In this document: in pieces, positions 18,629 through 26,544 of the stretch
Numbering within the stretch: position 1 is the stretch's first letter
How the letters are laid out: the number at the start of each line of letters is the position of its first letter
NCBI GenBank assembly: GCA_012960755.1
Contig: DUAT01000019.1
Coordinates: forward strand, 8,689-42,981
Source: Gammaproteobacteria bacterium
GTDB taxonomy: Bacteria; Pseudomonadota; Gammaproteobacteria; Pseudomonadales; Azotimanducaceae_A
Direction of reading: 5' to 3'
DNA: 34,293 nt
Program-made: the position numbers and the translations under genes
Notes under the pieces: generated by a model
What the model saw: the letters and a program-made list of their open reading frames with translations, nothing else
Told to the model about the DNA's origin: nothing
Database searches by the model: none

Positions 18629-18723
18629 CGTTGTTTCTCCTAAATAGCTGTTCAGCATATTGCTCGAATTGCTGGCTTGCCAATTCGTTTCGTCAGAAGC
18701 TTACCAAATCGTCTGTCAGTAAC

Positions 18724-19464
18724 TTATCTGCCCTGAAAATTGGGAGGGCGCTTTTCCTTAAATGCCAGTCGACCCTCTGCACCATCTGCACTGGTTGACA
18801 CCCCCAGCAGTTCGTCCCTGGCCAATGCCGACACTTCACTCGGCCCTCTGGGCAGGGTCTGGTTTACAAACGACTTGATGGTTTGTACTACTAAAGGCGC
18901 GCTGCGTTCGAAGATTTCTGCATACTCCATTGCTGCCTGCAGCTCCTCGCCGGGTGGCACGACCCGATTCACCATGCCCACCTCATATGCGCGCTCGGCA
19001 CATAGATCCTGGCCCAGCAGCATAAACTCCATGGCGATCTTGTGAGGCACGCGAACCGCGCATCCGGCAATCAGGCCGCCGGTAAAACCCACCTGGGCTT
19101 CCGGGTACTTGAATATGGTATTGCTTGCCGCGACGACAAGATCACACATCTGAACCAGGATATAGGCGCCACCGACACAGTAGCCGTGCACCGCCGCTAT
19201 AATAGGCTTATTGAGAAGAACACCCACGCCAGGCACACCCTGCCACATTTCCAGTGGAGGACTCTTTATGTCTGCCCCGACGGAAAACGCACGTTCACCC
19301 TCGGCGCACAGGATCGCACATTTCTCATCACTGACAGCATAGCGTCGCCAGGCGCTGCGCAGTTCCTGGATGAGATTTTCATCCAGTGCGTTGAGTCTCT
19401 CTGGTCTGTTGAGTCGAATAATGGCTGTCTGTCCCTTAACTTCGTAGCTCACTGTCTCGGTCAT
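18724..19464 (-). CDS. enoyl-CoA hydratase/isomerase family protein
   Basis: This crotonase-superfamily protein is 246 residues from ATG 19464, which has GAGG 7 nt upstream; an in-frame start 12 codons earlier is less well supported. The oxyanion-hole segment is GERAFSVGADIK and the second is HGYCVGGAYILVQMCDLVVA. A Glu in TIFKYPEAQVGFTGG matches the second catalytic acid, while the first (in GGGCE of true hydratases) is replaced by GGAY. It may therefore catalyse isomerisation, hydrolysis or another crotonase reaction, not classical hydration. Unlike the crotonase at 88-804 it keeps the full C-terminal trimerisation helix region ending KEKRPPNFQGR. It is divergent to an alpha/beta hydrolase gene. 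Confidence 0.87.
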   Translation of the reverse strand: MTETVSYEVKGQTAIIRLNRPERLNALDENLIQELRSAWRRYAVSDEKCAILCAEGERAFSVGADIKSPPLEMWQGVPGVGVLLNKPIIAAVHGYCVGGAYILVQMCDLVVAASNTIFKYPEAQVGFTGGLIAGCAVRVPHKIAMEFMLLGQDLCAERAYEVGMVNRVVPPGEELQAAMEYAEIFERSAPLVVQTIKSFVNQTLPRGPSEVSALARDELLGVSTSADGAEGRLAFKEKRPPNFQGR

Positions 19465-19625
19465 GTCATCCTCTTTTGCCTTGCTAAAGTTCCCTGTCAC
19501 TAATAATCACCTGGGAAACTTCTATTGAGTAGATATTTCCATAGCCTACTACAATTCAGCCCATGGTTTGGTAACTGGAAACGCCTGTGGTAAATTCACG
19601 CGCTTGTAAAAAAAGAGGTCAAGGT

Positions 19626-20567
19626 GTGAGTGTTCAACAGCAGGAACCAGAATGGTTCACAAGAGCGATAGAATCGAAGCGTGAAGATGGCGAAGTCATC
19701 GTCGACGATTGCAAAATTCATTTCGCCGCCTGGGGCGACGTCGGCAAACCGGGCATCATCATGATCCATGGCAGCAACGCGCACCTCGAATGGTGGCGAT
19801 TTGTAGCGCCATTTTTGACCGACCAGTTCCGGGTAGCCTCCATAGATTTGTCTGGCCATGGTGATAGTGGCTGGCGTGAGAAGTACACTGGAAATACCTT
19901 TGCCAGGGAAGTTATGGCTGTCTGCCGCGCTGCTAATCTCGGTGAAAAGCCCTACATCGTTGCTCATAGTTTCGGAGGCTTTGTCGCTCTGGAAACCGGG
20001 CATCAGTTCGGCGATCAATTGGGCGGCATTATTTTTTGTGATTTTACGGTAAATCCCCCGGATGACTTCCTCGAATGGGGGAAACAATTTGATGAGCGCG
20101 GCCAGGAACCCGCCAGACCTACCCGGGTTTATGAGGACATTGACGTTGCCCTGGGTCGATTCCGGCTGGTGCCGGAGCAACCCTGCCAACATCCCTATGT
20201 GGTGACCTACCTGGCGCGACAATCCCTGCGCCAGGTTGAGGGAGGCTGGACCTGGAAGTTCGACCCGGCTTTGTTTGATCATCTTGAAATGGGAGAATCC
20301 CAGCGGGACAAGTTCGTTGGGATCAGATGTCCCACTGCATTAATTCTCGGTGAACACAGCACTGACGGTGGTGCCCAGAGCGCAGGCTATATCGAAGAGA
20401 TTTCAAACGGGTTTTTGCCAAGTTTCGTGATTCCAGCGACCCACCATCACTTCATGTTCGATGAACCCATGGCCACGGTAGCTGCGATCAAGGCAACATT
20501 GCTCGGCTGGCGACGGGAAGATAACGCTAACGAGTTATCCGGGCTGTTTCGAGCAATTCTGACCTGA
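19626..20567 (+). CDS. alpha/beta hydrolase
   Basis: This 313-residue cytoplasmic hydrolase starts at GTG 19626 with AGAGG at 19614-19618; codons extend upstream to 19587 but have poorer signals. The HG oxyanion motif is MIHGSNAHLEWW, the nucleophile elbow VAHSFGGFVALE and the catalytic His lies in ATHHHFMFDEP. SIDLSGHGDSGW matches the typical strand after the oxyanion loop. The acid is probably in LILGEHSTDGG. The family cleaves esters, epoxides, C-C bonds or haloalkanes; nothing distinguishes the substrate here. It lies 40 nt before the NnrS gene in the same direction and may be co-transcribed with it. Confidence 0.87.
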   Translation: MSVQQQEPEWFTRAIESKREDGEVIVDDCKIHFAAWGDVGKPGIIMIHGSNAHLEWWRFVAPFLTDQFRVASIDLSGHGDSGWREKYTGNTFAREVMAVCRAANLGEKPYIVAHSFGGFVALETGHQFGDQLGGIIFCDFTVNPPDDFLEWGKQFDERGQEPARPTRVYEDIDVALGRFRLVPEQPCQHPYVVTYLARQSLRQVEGGWTWKFDPALFDHLEMGESQRDKFVGIRCPTALILGEHSTDGGAQSAGYIEEISNGFLPSFVIPATHHHFMFDEPMATVAAIKATLLGWRREDNANELSGLFRAILT

Positions 20568-20607
20568 GAACGCGAGCCACGGTGACGACCCAACAGGAGC
20601 AACCTTC

Positions 20608-21771
20608 TTGAAGAAAACTGCGTTGTTTGAACTGGGATTTCGGCCATTTTTCCTTTTCGCCGGTTTTAGCGCCATATTCCTGGTACTTGGCTGGATGCTT
20701 ATGTTTCAAGGCCAACTGGCCGCAGCCAGCTACTACGGCCCATTTCTCTGGCATAGCCACGAGATGATATTCGGCTATGCCGTCGCTGTTATCGCTGGTT
20801 TTTTACTCACGTCGGTTCGCAACTGGACAGGGCTCGAAACCGCACGACATGGCCGCCTTGCAACACTGGTCGTGCTCTGGCTGCTCGGTCGCGTGCTGCC
20901 TTTTTTCACCGACTACTTCGATCCCCGAGTCGTCGCCGTGGTTGACCTGCTTTTCTTACCCGCACTGGCGATTGCCATAGGACTACCGCTGGTTATGTCA
21001 GATAATCGACGCAACCTGTTTTTTATTCCCCTGTTTGCTTTCCTGACTATTTGTAACCTGCTTATCCATCTACAAGCATTGCAACTCCTGGAACACTGGG
21101 GAGATATGGCCAGCAGGGCATGTGTCGGCCTCGTAGTGGTGGTGATCACTGTGATCGGCGGTCGTGTTATCCCGTTTTTCTCAAGCACGGCGATTCCGGG
21201 ATATAAGGCCGAAGTGTCATCCTGGCTTGATCGAGCTGCAATCCTGTCAAGCCTGGTCTTTGCCCTTGTCTACGGCTACCAGGGTCAACCGGGAAACATC
21301 ACTGGCTGGGTCGCACTGTTTGCAGCAGGCGTGAGTCTGCTACGGATCAGACAATGGTATTCCATTCAAATCTGGCCCAACCCGCTGCTCTGGATTCTGT
21401 ACACCTCTTATGGCTGGTTGGTGGTTGGGTTCTGCATGTTCTTTGCCGAAGCGTTTTTTCCAGTTATCGGTAAACCGGCGCTACACGCAATCACTATTGG
21501 GACTATCGGCGGTATGACACTGGGGATGATGGTACGTGTTTCCCTCGGTCATTCAGGGCGGCCACTCAAGGTATCAACAGCGACCACCCTGGCATTTATC
21601 CTGATTAACCTTGCCTGTTTCCTGCGGGTCTTTCTACCCGTTGTCTATCCCGAACTCTATGCAGTAATCGTGACCGTCTCCGGTGGGCTCTGGGTTCTGG
21701 CGTTTTTGATTTTCCTGGTTCTGTACACACCCGTGCTTGTTTTTCCACGAATTGATGGTAAACCGGGTTAA
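20608..21771 (+). CDS. nnrS: NnrS family protein
   Basis: This 387-residue integral membrane protein has about 12 hydrophobic segments. The N-terminal signatures ELGFRPFFLFAGFSAIF and FLWHSHEMIFGYAVAVIAGF, with their conserved histidines, and the later GGMTLGMMVRVSLGHSGRPL are hallmarks of NnrS. NnrS is a haem- and copper-containing membrane protein linked to nitric oxide stress and denitrification in Rhodobacter and Vibrio. The start seems to be TTG at 20608, with AGGAG at 20594-20598. No nitrite or nitric oxide reductase genes are in the window, so it is an orphan member here, preceded by an alpha/beta hydrolase. Converges on the GPH transporter with a 28-nt gap. Confidence 0.88.
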   Translation: MKKTALFELGFRPFFLFAGFSAIFLVLGWMLMFQGQLAAASYYGPFLWHSHEMIFGYAVAVIAGFLLTSVRNWTGLETARHGRLATLVVLWLLGRVLPFFTDYFDPRVVAVVDLLFLPALAIAIGLPLVMSDNRRNLFFIPLFAFLTICNLLIHLQALQLLEHWGDMASRACVGLVVVVITVIGGRVIPFFSSTAIPGYKAEVSSWLDRAAILSSLVFALVYGYQGQPGNITGWVALFAAGVSLLRIRQWYSIQIWPNPLLWILYTSYGWLVVGFCMFFAEAFFPVIGKPALHAITIGTIGGMTLGMMVRVSLGHSGRPLKVSTATTLAFILINLACFLRVFLPVVYPELYAVIVTVSGGLWVLAFLIFLVLYTPVLVFPRIDGKPG

Positions 21772-21799
21772 CGAACGATCAGGAACCGCCGGCCTCCAA

Positions 21800-23314
21800 T
21801 TACGCATCGGCTCCGGCAATGCCTGCGCCAGATTCCCGCGCATGACGCTCCTTAAGTTCGGCCTGAATTTCTGCGTGCTTCGACCGGGTAAGTTTATATT
21901 GCAAATAGAAGACGACGGCAATGACACCCGGAACAACCGCGAAAGGCCCATCGATCAGACCAAGATTGAATATCGTCTCTTCTGCAATGGTCCCTGGCTC
22001 AGCCCCGACGGGAAATTCAATAATATCGATAGCAATACCCGCAATCAGGTGACCCAATCCCGATGATGCTTTGGCAAAGAATGATCGTGCTGCGTAAAAC
22101 ACGCCTTCCTGTCGACGGCCTGTCATCAATTCCTGCTCGTCTGCAATGTCTGCGAGTGCCGACATGGCACTGATCAGCAGGATGATGCCAAATGATGCTG
22201 TCATTAAGTAAAAGAAAATTAAACTGGGCAACAAAGCGTCTGAGTGATTTTCAGGAAATAGACCAAAAATTCTCAAAAAAACCGGCGAAGATGCAGAGAT
22301 CAGTAATCCAATAAGGCAGAAGATGAGCACCGGTTTCTTTTCAAATTTTTCATGCAGTCGTGCCGTCAGCAGAAACCCAATAACCGAAGCAACCAGCCCC
22401 AATAGAACAAAGTAACGAATCTGCGCCGGTACCAGTTCCCAGTAATAGGTATTCATATGCAAATCGATTGTCGCCCGGGTACCCAGAGTCGCACTCAACA
22501 GCAGGTAGCCAATCAACAACATGAAGTAGTTCCGGTTCGACAAGGCAGATTTGCAATCCAGCATAAACTCGTGGAAGCTGAATCTGGGAATATTTTCCGG
22601 TACCTGCGGCAACCTTGGAATAACGCCCATGGTGAACACTGTTGATAGAACCATGATAGTGCCACCGACCAGCGACGCAGAGATTGCCATTGTCAGGTAC
22701 GCCGATTGATTCAACATACCATTGGAATATTCAGGCGTACTGGCAAAAAAGTAGGAATAGGCAATAAAGGCAAATCCAAATCCACCCAGCGCACCCAACA
22801 GTGTGTTAATACTCATCACCCGGGTCCGTTCCGTGAAATCTGCTGACAACTCCGCGCCCAGAGCCAGATGCGGAACATGGAATAGAGTCATGCAGGAACG
22901 CATCAGAATCGTTAACACGGTTAACCACAAGAACAGTTCAAAGCTCTCAAAGCTTTCAGGAGGCGAATAGATCATAAACAGGCAGGCCATCACCGGCAGG
23001 GGAGCCGCAAACATGAACGGGTGGCGCCTGCCCAGTTTTGACCGCCACCGATCAGAAATTGCACCGACAAGGGGGTCGGTAACAGCGTCAAAAAACAAAG
23101 CAATGGTGATCGCCAGGCCCGCCAGCGTACCCGGTACGCCCATGATATTGGTGTAGAAGAAAAAATTGAATGCGTTGAAGGCAACACCGATAATGGTCTC
23201 CGATGCGGCGCCGACTCCGTAAACGAATTTCAACCCGATTGGCGCTCGACCTTCGTAGGCGCTACTCAAGCCACCACTGTTGTCACCACCCGATCCAGAT
23301 TCACCTGTCGACAA
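21800..23314 (-). CDS. GPH-type MFS cation symporter
   Basis: This 504-residue, 12-segment membrane protein belongs to the glycoside-pentoside-hexuronide (MFS_2) branch. The key motif is DAVTDPLVGAISDRWRSKLGRRHPFMF (residues about 77-103), with the paired acidic residues and the GRRHP turn typical of GPH carriers such as MelB. A second landmark is RTRVMSINTLLGALGG. GPH carriers use Na+ or H+ to import sugars or related compounds; many marine members carry other substrates, so the cargo is unknown. A start at TTG 23314 is supported by GGGGAGA directly upstream. The N-terminus is Gly/Ser rich (STGESGSGGDNSGGLSS). An FNR-like palindrome lies about 63-76 bp upstream of the start. Confidence 0.85.
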   Translation of the reverse strand: MSTGESGSGGDNSGGLSSAYEGRAPIGLKFVYGVGAASETIIGVAFNAFNFFFYTNIMGVPGTLAGLAITIALFFDAVTDPLVGAISDRWRSKLGRRHPFMFAAPLPVMACLFMIYSPPESFESFELFLWLTVLTILMRSCMTLFHVPHLALGAELSADFTERTRVMSINTLLGALGGFGFAFIAYSYFFASTPEYSNGMLNQSAYLTMAISASLVGGTIMVLSTVFTMGVIPRLPQVPENIPRFSFHEFMLDCKSALSNRNYFMLLIGYLLLSATLGTRATIDLHMNTYYWELVPAQIRYFVLLGLVASVIGFLLTARLHEKFEKKPVLIFCLIGLLISASSPVFLRIFGLFPENHSDALLPSLIFFYLMTASFGIILLISAMSALADIADEQELMTGRRQEGVFYAARSFFAKASSGLGHLIAGIAIDIIEFPVGAEPGTIAEETIFNLGLIDGPFAVVPGVIAVVFYLQYKLTRSKHAEIQAELKERHARESGAGIAGADA

Positions 23315-23376
23315 ACTATCTCCCCAACTCTAACGGCCGAACCATATAGGAGTATTTGATTCCACTAACTGCTAAT

Positions 23377-23390
23377 TTGATCTGGATCAC
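23377..23390. promoter_or_regulatory. FNR/Dnr-like box
   Basis: TTGATCTGGATCAC matches the FNR consensus TTGAT-N4-ATCAA in nine of ten positions. It lies in the divergent region between the GPH transporter and the methyltransferase genes, closer to the transporter. Function is inferred; no CRP/FNR regulator gene is in view. Confidence 0.4.
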
Positions 23391-23550
23391 AATAGCATGG
23401 TTTTTCAAGATGTGTTTTTATTGGCATTGTCTTTAATACGACGACAATCAATAGCAATGACAGCACCGGCTCTTTTGTCAGCTAGTGTAGACTTCCTGCT
23501 CTTTTCGCCTGTTGGCATACAAAAACCCCCCACAAAGGATCAATAATACC

Positions 23551-24237
23551 ATGGCCACACATCAGGAAATCGCTGGCGTTACAGACGAGGAACTCGTTAA
23601 TCGGATGATATCCAGTCATGGTGATCGTTTTGACGACATGTTCTGGAATTATTTTTCAGAAACTATCGATCCGCACCTGTCCCCTGTCCCGACGATGATC
23701 GACATCGGTTGTGGCCCGGGACTGCTGCTGCGCGACCTGCGTTCACGCTACGCCAATGCAATACTTCACGGTTATGACGTCACTGCGGCAATGATCGAGT
23801 ACGCCGACAACGAGGTGGATTACGAGGGTGATGAGCCAGGTTTTCACATCCATGACATTACTGACGAAGAAATACCCTTAGGGGATGGGTGTGTTGACCT
23901 GGTTTCAATGGTCGCCGTACTGCATGTATTGCCTGAACCTATTCCCGTACTGCAGAAAGTGGCACGGGTGCTGAAGCCCGGGGGAGTTTTCTTACTTCAG
24001 GACTGGATCAGGACGCCATTACCGGCTTATCTGGACCGGATGACGGGTGATGCACCACCGGAACGCGCTGAAGCAGTTCGCAGCGCGATGTACCGTTTGT
24101 TCCCGGCTCACAACAAATATACAACTGAGGACTGGCTCTGGGTGTTAGAGCAAGCTGGCTTTTCCGTCATTAATCACCAACAACTTCGCAGTCCTCACTT
24201 TTGTGCTTTTGTCTGTAAAGTCAACAACATCGATTAA
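23551..24237 (+). CDS. class I SAM-dependent methyltransferase
   Basis: This 228-residue methyltransferase starts at ATG 23551; AAAGGAT at 23534-23540 precedes it, and 13 in-frame codons upstream to 23512 are considered non-coding. Motif I is TMIDIGCGPGLLLRDL, motif II ILHGYDVTAAMIEYAD, the acidic motif near HIHDITDEEIPLGDGCVDLV, and motif post-III RVLKPGGVFLLQDWIR. The substrate is not evident; the C-terminal part (MYRLFPAHNKYTTEDWLWVLEQAGF) follows the small-molecule Methyltransf_11/12 layout. It is divergent from the GPH transporter and is followed by 468 bp without a convincing gene. Confidence 0.87.
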   Translation: MATHQEIAGVTDEELVNRMISSHGDRFDDMFWNYFSETIDPHLSPVPTMIDIGCGPGLLLRDLRSRYANAILHGYDVTAAMIEYADNEVDYEGDEPGFHIHDITDEEIPLGDGCVDLVSMVAVLHVLPEPIPVLQKVARVLKPGGVFLLQDWIRTPLPAYLDRMTGDAPPERAEAVRSAMYRLFPAHNKYTTEDWLWVLEQAGFSVINHQQLRSPHFCAFVCKVNNID

Positions 24238-24277
24238 TCAACTTGCCTGACACACGAACCGTTGTCGTGCATAAAAA

Positions 24278-24330
24278 AAGACCCTATCAATGGTTACATA
24301 ATCACGTCGCACAACCATCCACAAGGTCTT
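24278..24330 (-). terminator. double-stem inverted repeat followed by a T tract on the minus strand
   Basis: AAGACC (24278-24283) pairs with GGTCTT (24325-24330), and ATGGTT (24290-24295) pairs with AACCAT (24313-24318) inside. Read on the minus strand the outer stem runs straight into TTTTTTT (24279-24273), as in an intrinsic terminator with a long internal loop. It would end transcripts coming from the deacylase side, about 375 nt after that gene. Confidence 0.4.
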
Positions 24331-24507
24331 GCAGGAAAGCTTTTATCTATAAAACTGATCATTGATCGATAGCTATAGAAATAACACAAACAGGGTTAAC
24401 TCCTCAACGCAATAAGCTCGTTAGGTGTGAGTTTCTTGACTTCGAGCAAGAAAAGGCCTGTTTTATGATTGATTCACACATTCGGCCAGCTGGTGCAATG
24501 CCTATCT

Positions 24508-24519
24508 TGATGTACATCA
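24508..24519. promoter_or_regulatory. 12-bp perfect palindrome with ATGTACAT core
   Basis: TGATGTACATCA is a perfect palindrome inside the GCCAG/CTGGC inverted repeat. It shares its central eight bases with the palindrome at 26499-26510 on the other side of the deacylase gene. Possible protein-binding site, inferred from symmetry only. Confidence 0.3.
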
Positions 24520-24705
24520 GCTAACTGGCTGACAGTACTGGTAATTGAAGATACAAGCCTTACCTATAAAACCACAGCGAGCTACCCCAGAACCCTATAC
24601 CAGCCCTGCGCGCCGAACACGACCACCTGGTTCAATTTTTGTGGGACATAGTCCAGATACTAAAAACCAGGAACGCCGAACATCTCTAAACGGCAATTAG
24701 ATTCC

Positions 24706-26388
24706 TTAGACAATATTCCCGGGCCTTGCGCCTGTATACTCTCCATTTCTGTACACAACGTCGCCGTTGACGATCACCACGGAATATCCTTCTGATCGTC
24801 GGACATATCGTCGGGCTTCGCCGGGAAAATCGTCGACAAACTCCTCTGCCCCAACGGTCACCGTTGCCGGGTCAAAAATGACGATGTCGGCGGCCTTGTC
24901 TAATTCCAGGGTGCCGCGATCAGACAGACCCCAATCCCCGGCAACTTCACCTGTCATGCGGTGGACCGCTCTTTCCAACGTCATCTGGCCCGTCTCCCGC
25001 ACATAATGTTCCAACAGGTGAGTGGTGTCACCCGTACCACAAAACTGGGTAATATGCGCTCCGGCATCTGATGCACCGAAATGGCACAAGGGATGATTTA
25101 TGAGTTTAGCCACAGCTTCCTTGTTGGCATTGATCACATTCTTAAGTTGAAATTCGGTATCCAGGTCATCTGCCAGCGAAAGATCAAGAATAACCTCACC
25201 GATTTCCTTGCCTTCTGCTTGCGCAATCTCGACCAGGCTCCTGCCCACATAGTCCTGGTTGTCTTCACTGAATACACTGCCTACGGTGAGAAACGGTAGT
25301 GCACCACTCATGCCCGCGGCGTTTTTCATTTCATCAACCAGTATCTTTCTCTTGTCGAGATCTGAAAATTCTGCCAGCCTCTGGTTGCGCGGCAAATCCA
25401 TAATGGCTTTCCAGCTTGGCAGTGCATAGAGCAACATGCTGGTTTCAGACAGGCGCATGTTGAGATCAAAGCAGCGCGGCATGACCTGCCCATAAACCCG
25501 GGCACCTCTTACCTTCTCTGCCTCGAGGGCTGCGATCAATTCTGCTGCATCAGGCGATGTTGGCGAGCTTAATATGGGTTGCAGGCTACAAGGGATTTTC
25601 GCAGCAAGGCTGATTTCACCAAGTTCCCGGATGTTTTCAAGTTCCCGATTGATATCAGGGAAATAAGGCACCACCTGCCAGATACCACGGCCACTTTTCG
25701 CCATCGCTTTGGCAAGTGCGATTTTTTCGTTGATGTCTGCAAACTGGCTCGGCACAGGATGACCAAACTCGTCCATATCCACATATGACGACGAAATCCC
25801 CAGGGCACCCGCTGCCATGGCATCTTCGATGATCTGACACATTTCACTGATTTCGTCTTCTGTTGCAGCACGACGCTGGCTGTCTTCTCCCATCACGTAT
25901 AAGCGCACGGCAGAGTGGCCGATCAGAGCACCGACGTTGATACCCAGGCCGGGTTTAATATGTTCAAGATATTCAGGAAACGTATGCCAGGTAAACGGCA
26001 CCGCTGCGTCGAATGTCTTTTTCTTAATATCTTCAATGACGCCAAACATTCCCACCAGACGAGCAGCACCATCACCTTTGAACGGCGCGAGAGATAATGA
26101 ACAGTTCCCCGTGACGACGGTGGTAATGCCGTGCTCAATGGATGGTGTTGCATAACCGTCCCAGCACAGCTGCGGGTCAAAATGTGTATGGATATCAATG
26201 AATCCCGGTGCGACGGTGAGACCATTGGCATCTATTTCCGGGCTCGCTGACGAACCAGCCGGTTCACCTGCAATCGTCCCAATTGACGTTATTTTGCCAT
26301 TCCTGATTCCCAGATCAGCGGCAATCGCCGGGCCCCCGGTACCATCGATAAGGGTGCCGTTACGAATGATCAGGTCAAACTCTGCCAT
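24706..26388 (-). CDS. N-acyl-D-amino-acid deacylase family amidohydrolase
   Basis: This 560-residue metal-dependent hydrolase belongs to the D-aminoacylase branch of the amidohydrolase superfamily. The N-terminal strand-rich domain (FDLIIRNGTLIDGTGGPAIA) leads to the metal motif GFIDIHTHFDPQLCWDG. TTVVTGNCSLSLAPFKGDG holds the Cys that is a zinc ligand in D-aminoacylases (normally in GNCGVGFAP). HFGASDAGAH carries the last metal-binding Asp, and GTLELDKAADIVIFDP the C-terminal strand domain. These enzymes cleave N-acyl-D-amino acids to D-amino acids and a carboxylate; related members act on other amides. ATG at 26388 is preferred (GGAG 8 nt upstream) over an in-frame start at 26403. It is divergent to a DAO-type oxidase that could use its product. 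Confidence 0.87.
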   Translation of the reverse strand: MAEFDLIIRNGTLIDGTGGPAIAADLGIRNGKITSIGTIAGEPAGSSASPEIDANGLTVAPGFIDIHTHFDPQLCWDGYATPSIEHGITTVVTGNCSLSLAPFKGDGAARLVGMFGVIEDIKKKTFDAAVPFTWHTFPEYLEHIKPGLGINVGALIGHSAVRLYVMGEDSQRRAATEDEISEMCQIIEDAMAAGALGISSSYVDMDEFGHPVPSQFADINEKIALAKAMAKSGRGIWQVVPYFPDINRELENIRELGEISLAAKIPCSLQPILSSPTSPDAAELIAALEAEKVRGARVYGQVMPRCFDLNMRLSETSMLLYALPSWKAIMDLPRNQRLAEFSDLDKRKILVDEMKNAAGMSGALPFLTVGSVFSEDNQDYVGRSLVEIAQAEGKEIGEVILDLSLADDLDTEFQLKNVINANKEAVAKLINHPLCHFGASDAGAHITQFCGTGDTTHLLEHYVRETGQMTLERAVHRMTGEVAGDWGLSDRGTLELDKAADIVIFDPATVTVGAEEFVDDFPGEARRYVRRSEGYSVVIVNGDVVYRNGEYTGARPGNIV

Positions 26389-26498
26389 GTTGCTACTCCG
26401 CAAATTAAGTCAAATGTTGTATGGATTGTACCCGGCAACGGGATGCTCTTTGTCGTTCCTGTAGGTTCTTGAGGCAACAGTTGCTCTTGTGCAGGTAC

Positions 26499-26510
26499 GA
26501 ATGTACATTC
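26499..26510. promoter_or_regulatory. perfect 12-bp palindrome in divergent promoter region
   Basis: GAATGTACATTC is its own reverse complement and lies between the divergent deacylase and FAD oxidase genes, 34 nt before the oxidase ATG and 110 nt before the deacylase ATG. The position fits an operator shared by both. The regulator is unknown. Confidence 0.45.
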
Positions 26511-26544
26511 ACTGCTGATAATCAGTCAACCCTATGGAACCACG

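Larger units (their letters stand above)
24238..24705. other. intergenic region rich in inverted repeats, no convincing gene
   Basis: This 468-bp gap lies between two converging genes. Four inverted-repeat structures follow each other: CACGA/TCGTG (24253-24269), AAGACC/GGTCTT with ATGGTT/AACCAT nested (24278-24330), GTGTGA/TCACAC with TTTCTTG/CAAGAAA nested (24425-24479), and GCCAG/CTGGC enclosing the palindrome TGATGTACATCA (24485-24529). Towards the right a short open frame ends at 24689 and would read AEHDHLVQFLWDIVQILKTR; it has no start signal and could be a remnant of something larger. The region may hold a structured RNA, but there is no direct proof. Confidence 0.5.

Noticed and set aside
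19596..20282. A 228-codon open frame on the minus strand
   Set aside because: It lies wholly opposite the alpha/beta hydrolase gene, has no ribosome binding site and no recognisable domain; the plus-strand protein has a full catalytic signature.
24419..24425. GTTAGGT, which fits the GTTRRRY core of integron attC sites
   Set aside because: No matching RYYYAAC core is found at the required distance and no integrase or cassette pattern is present.
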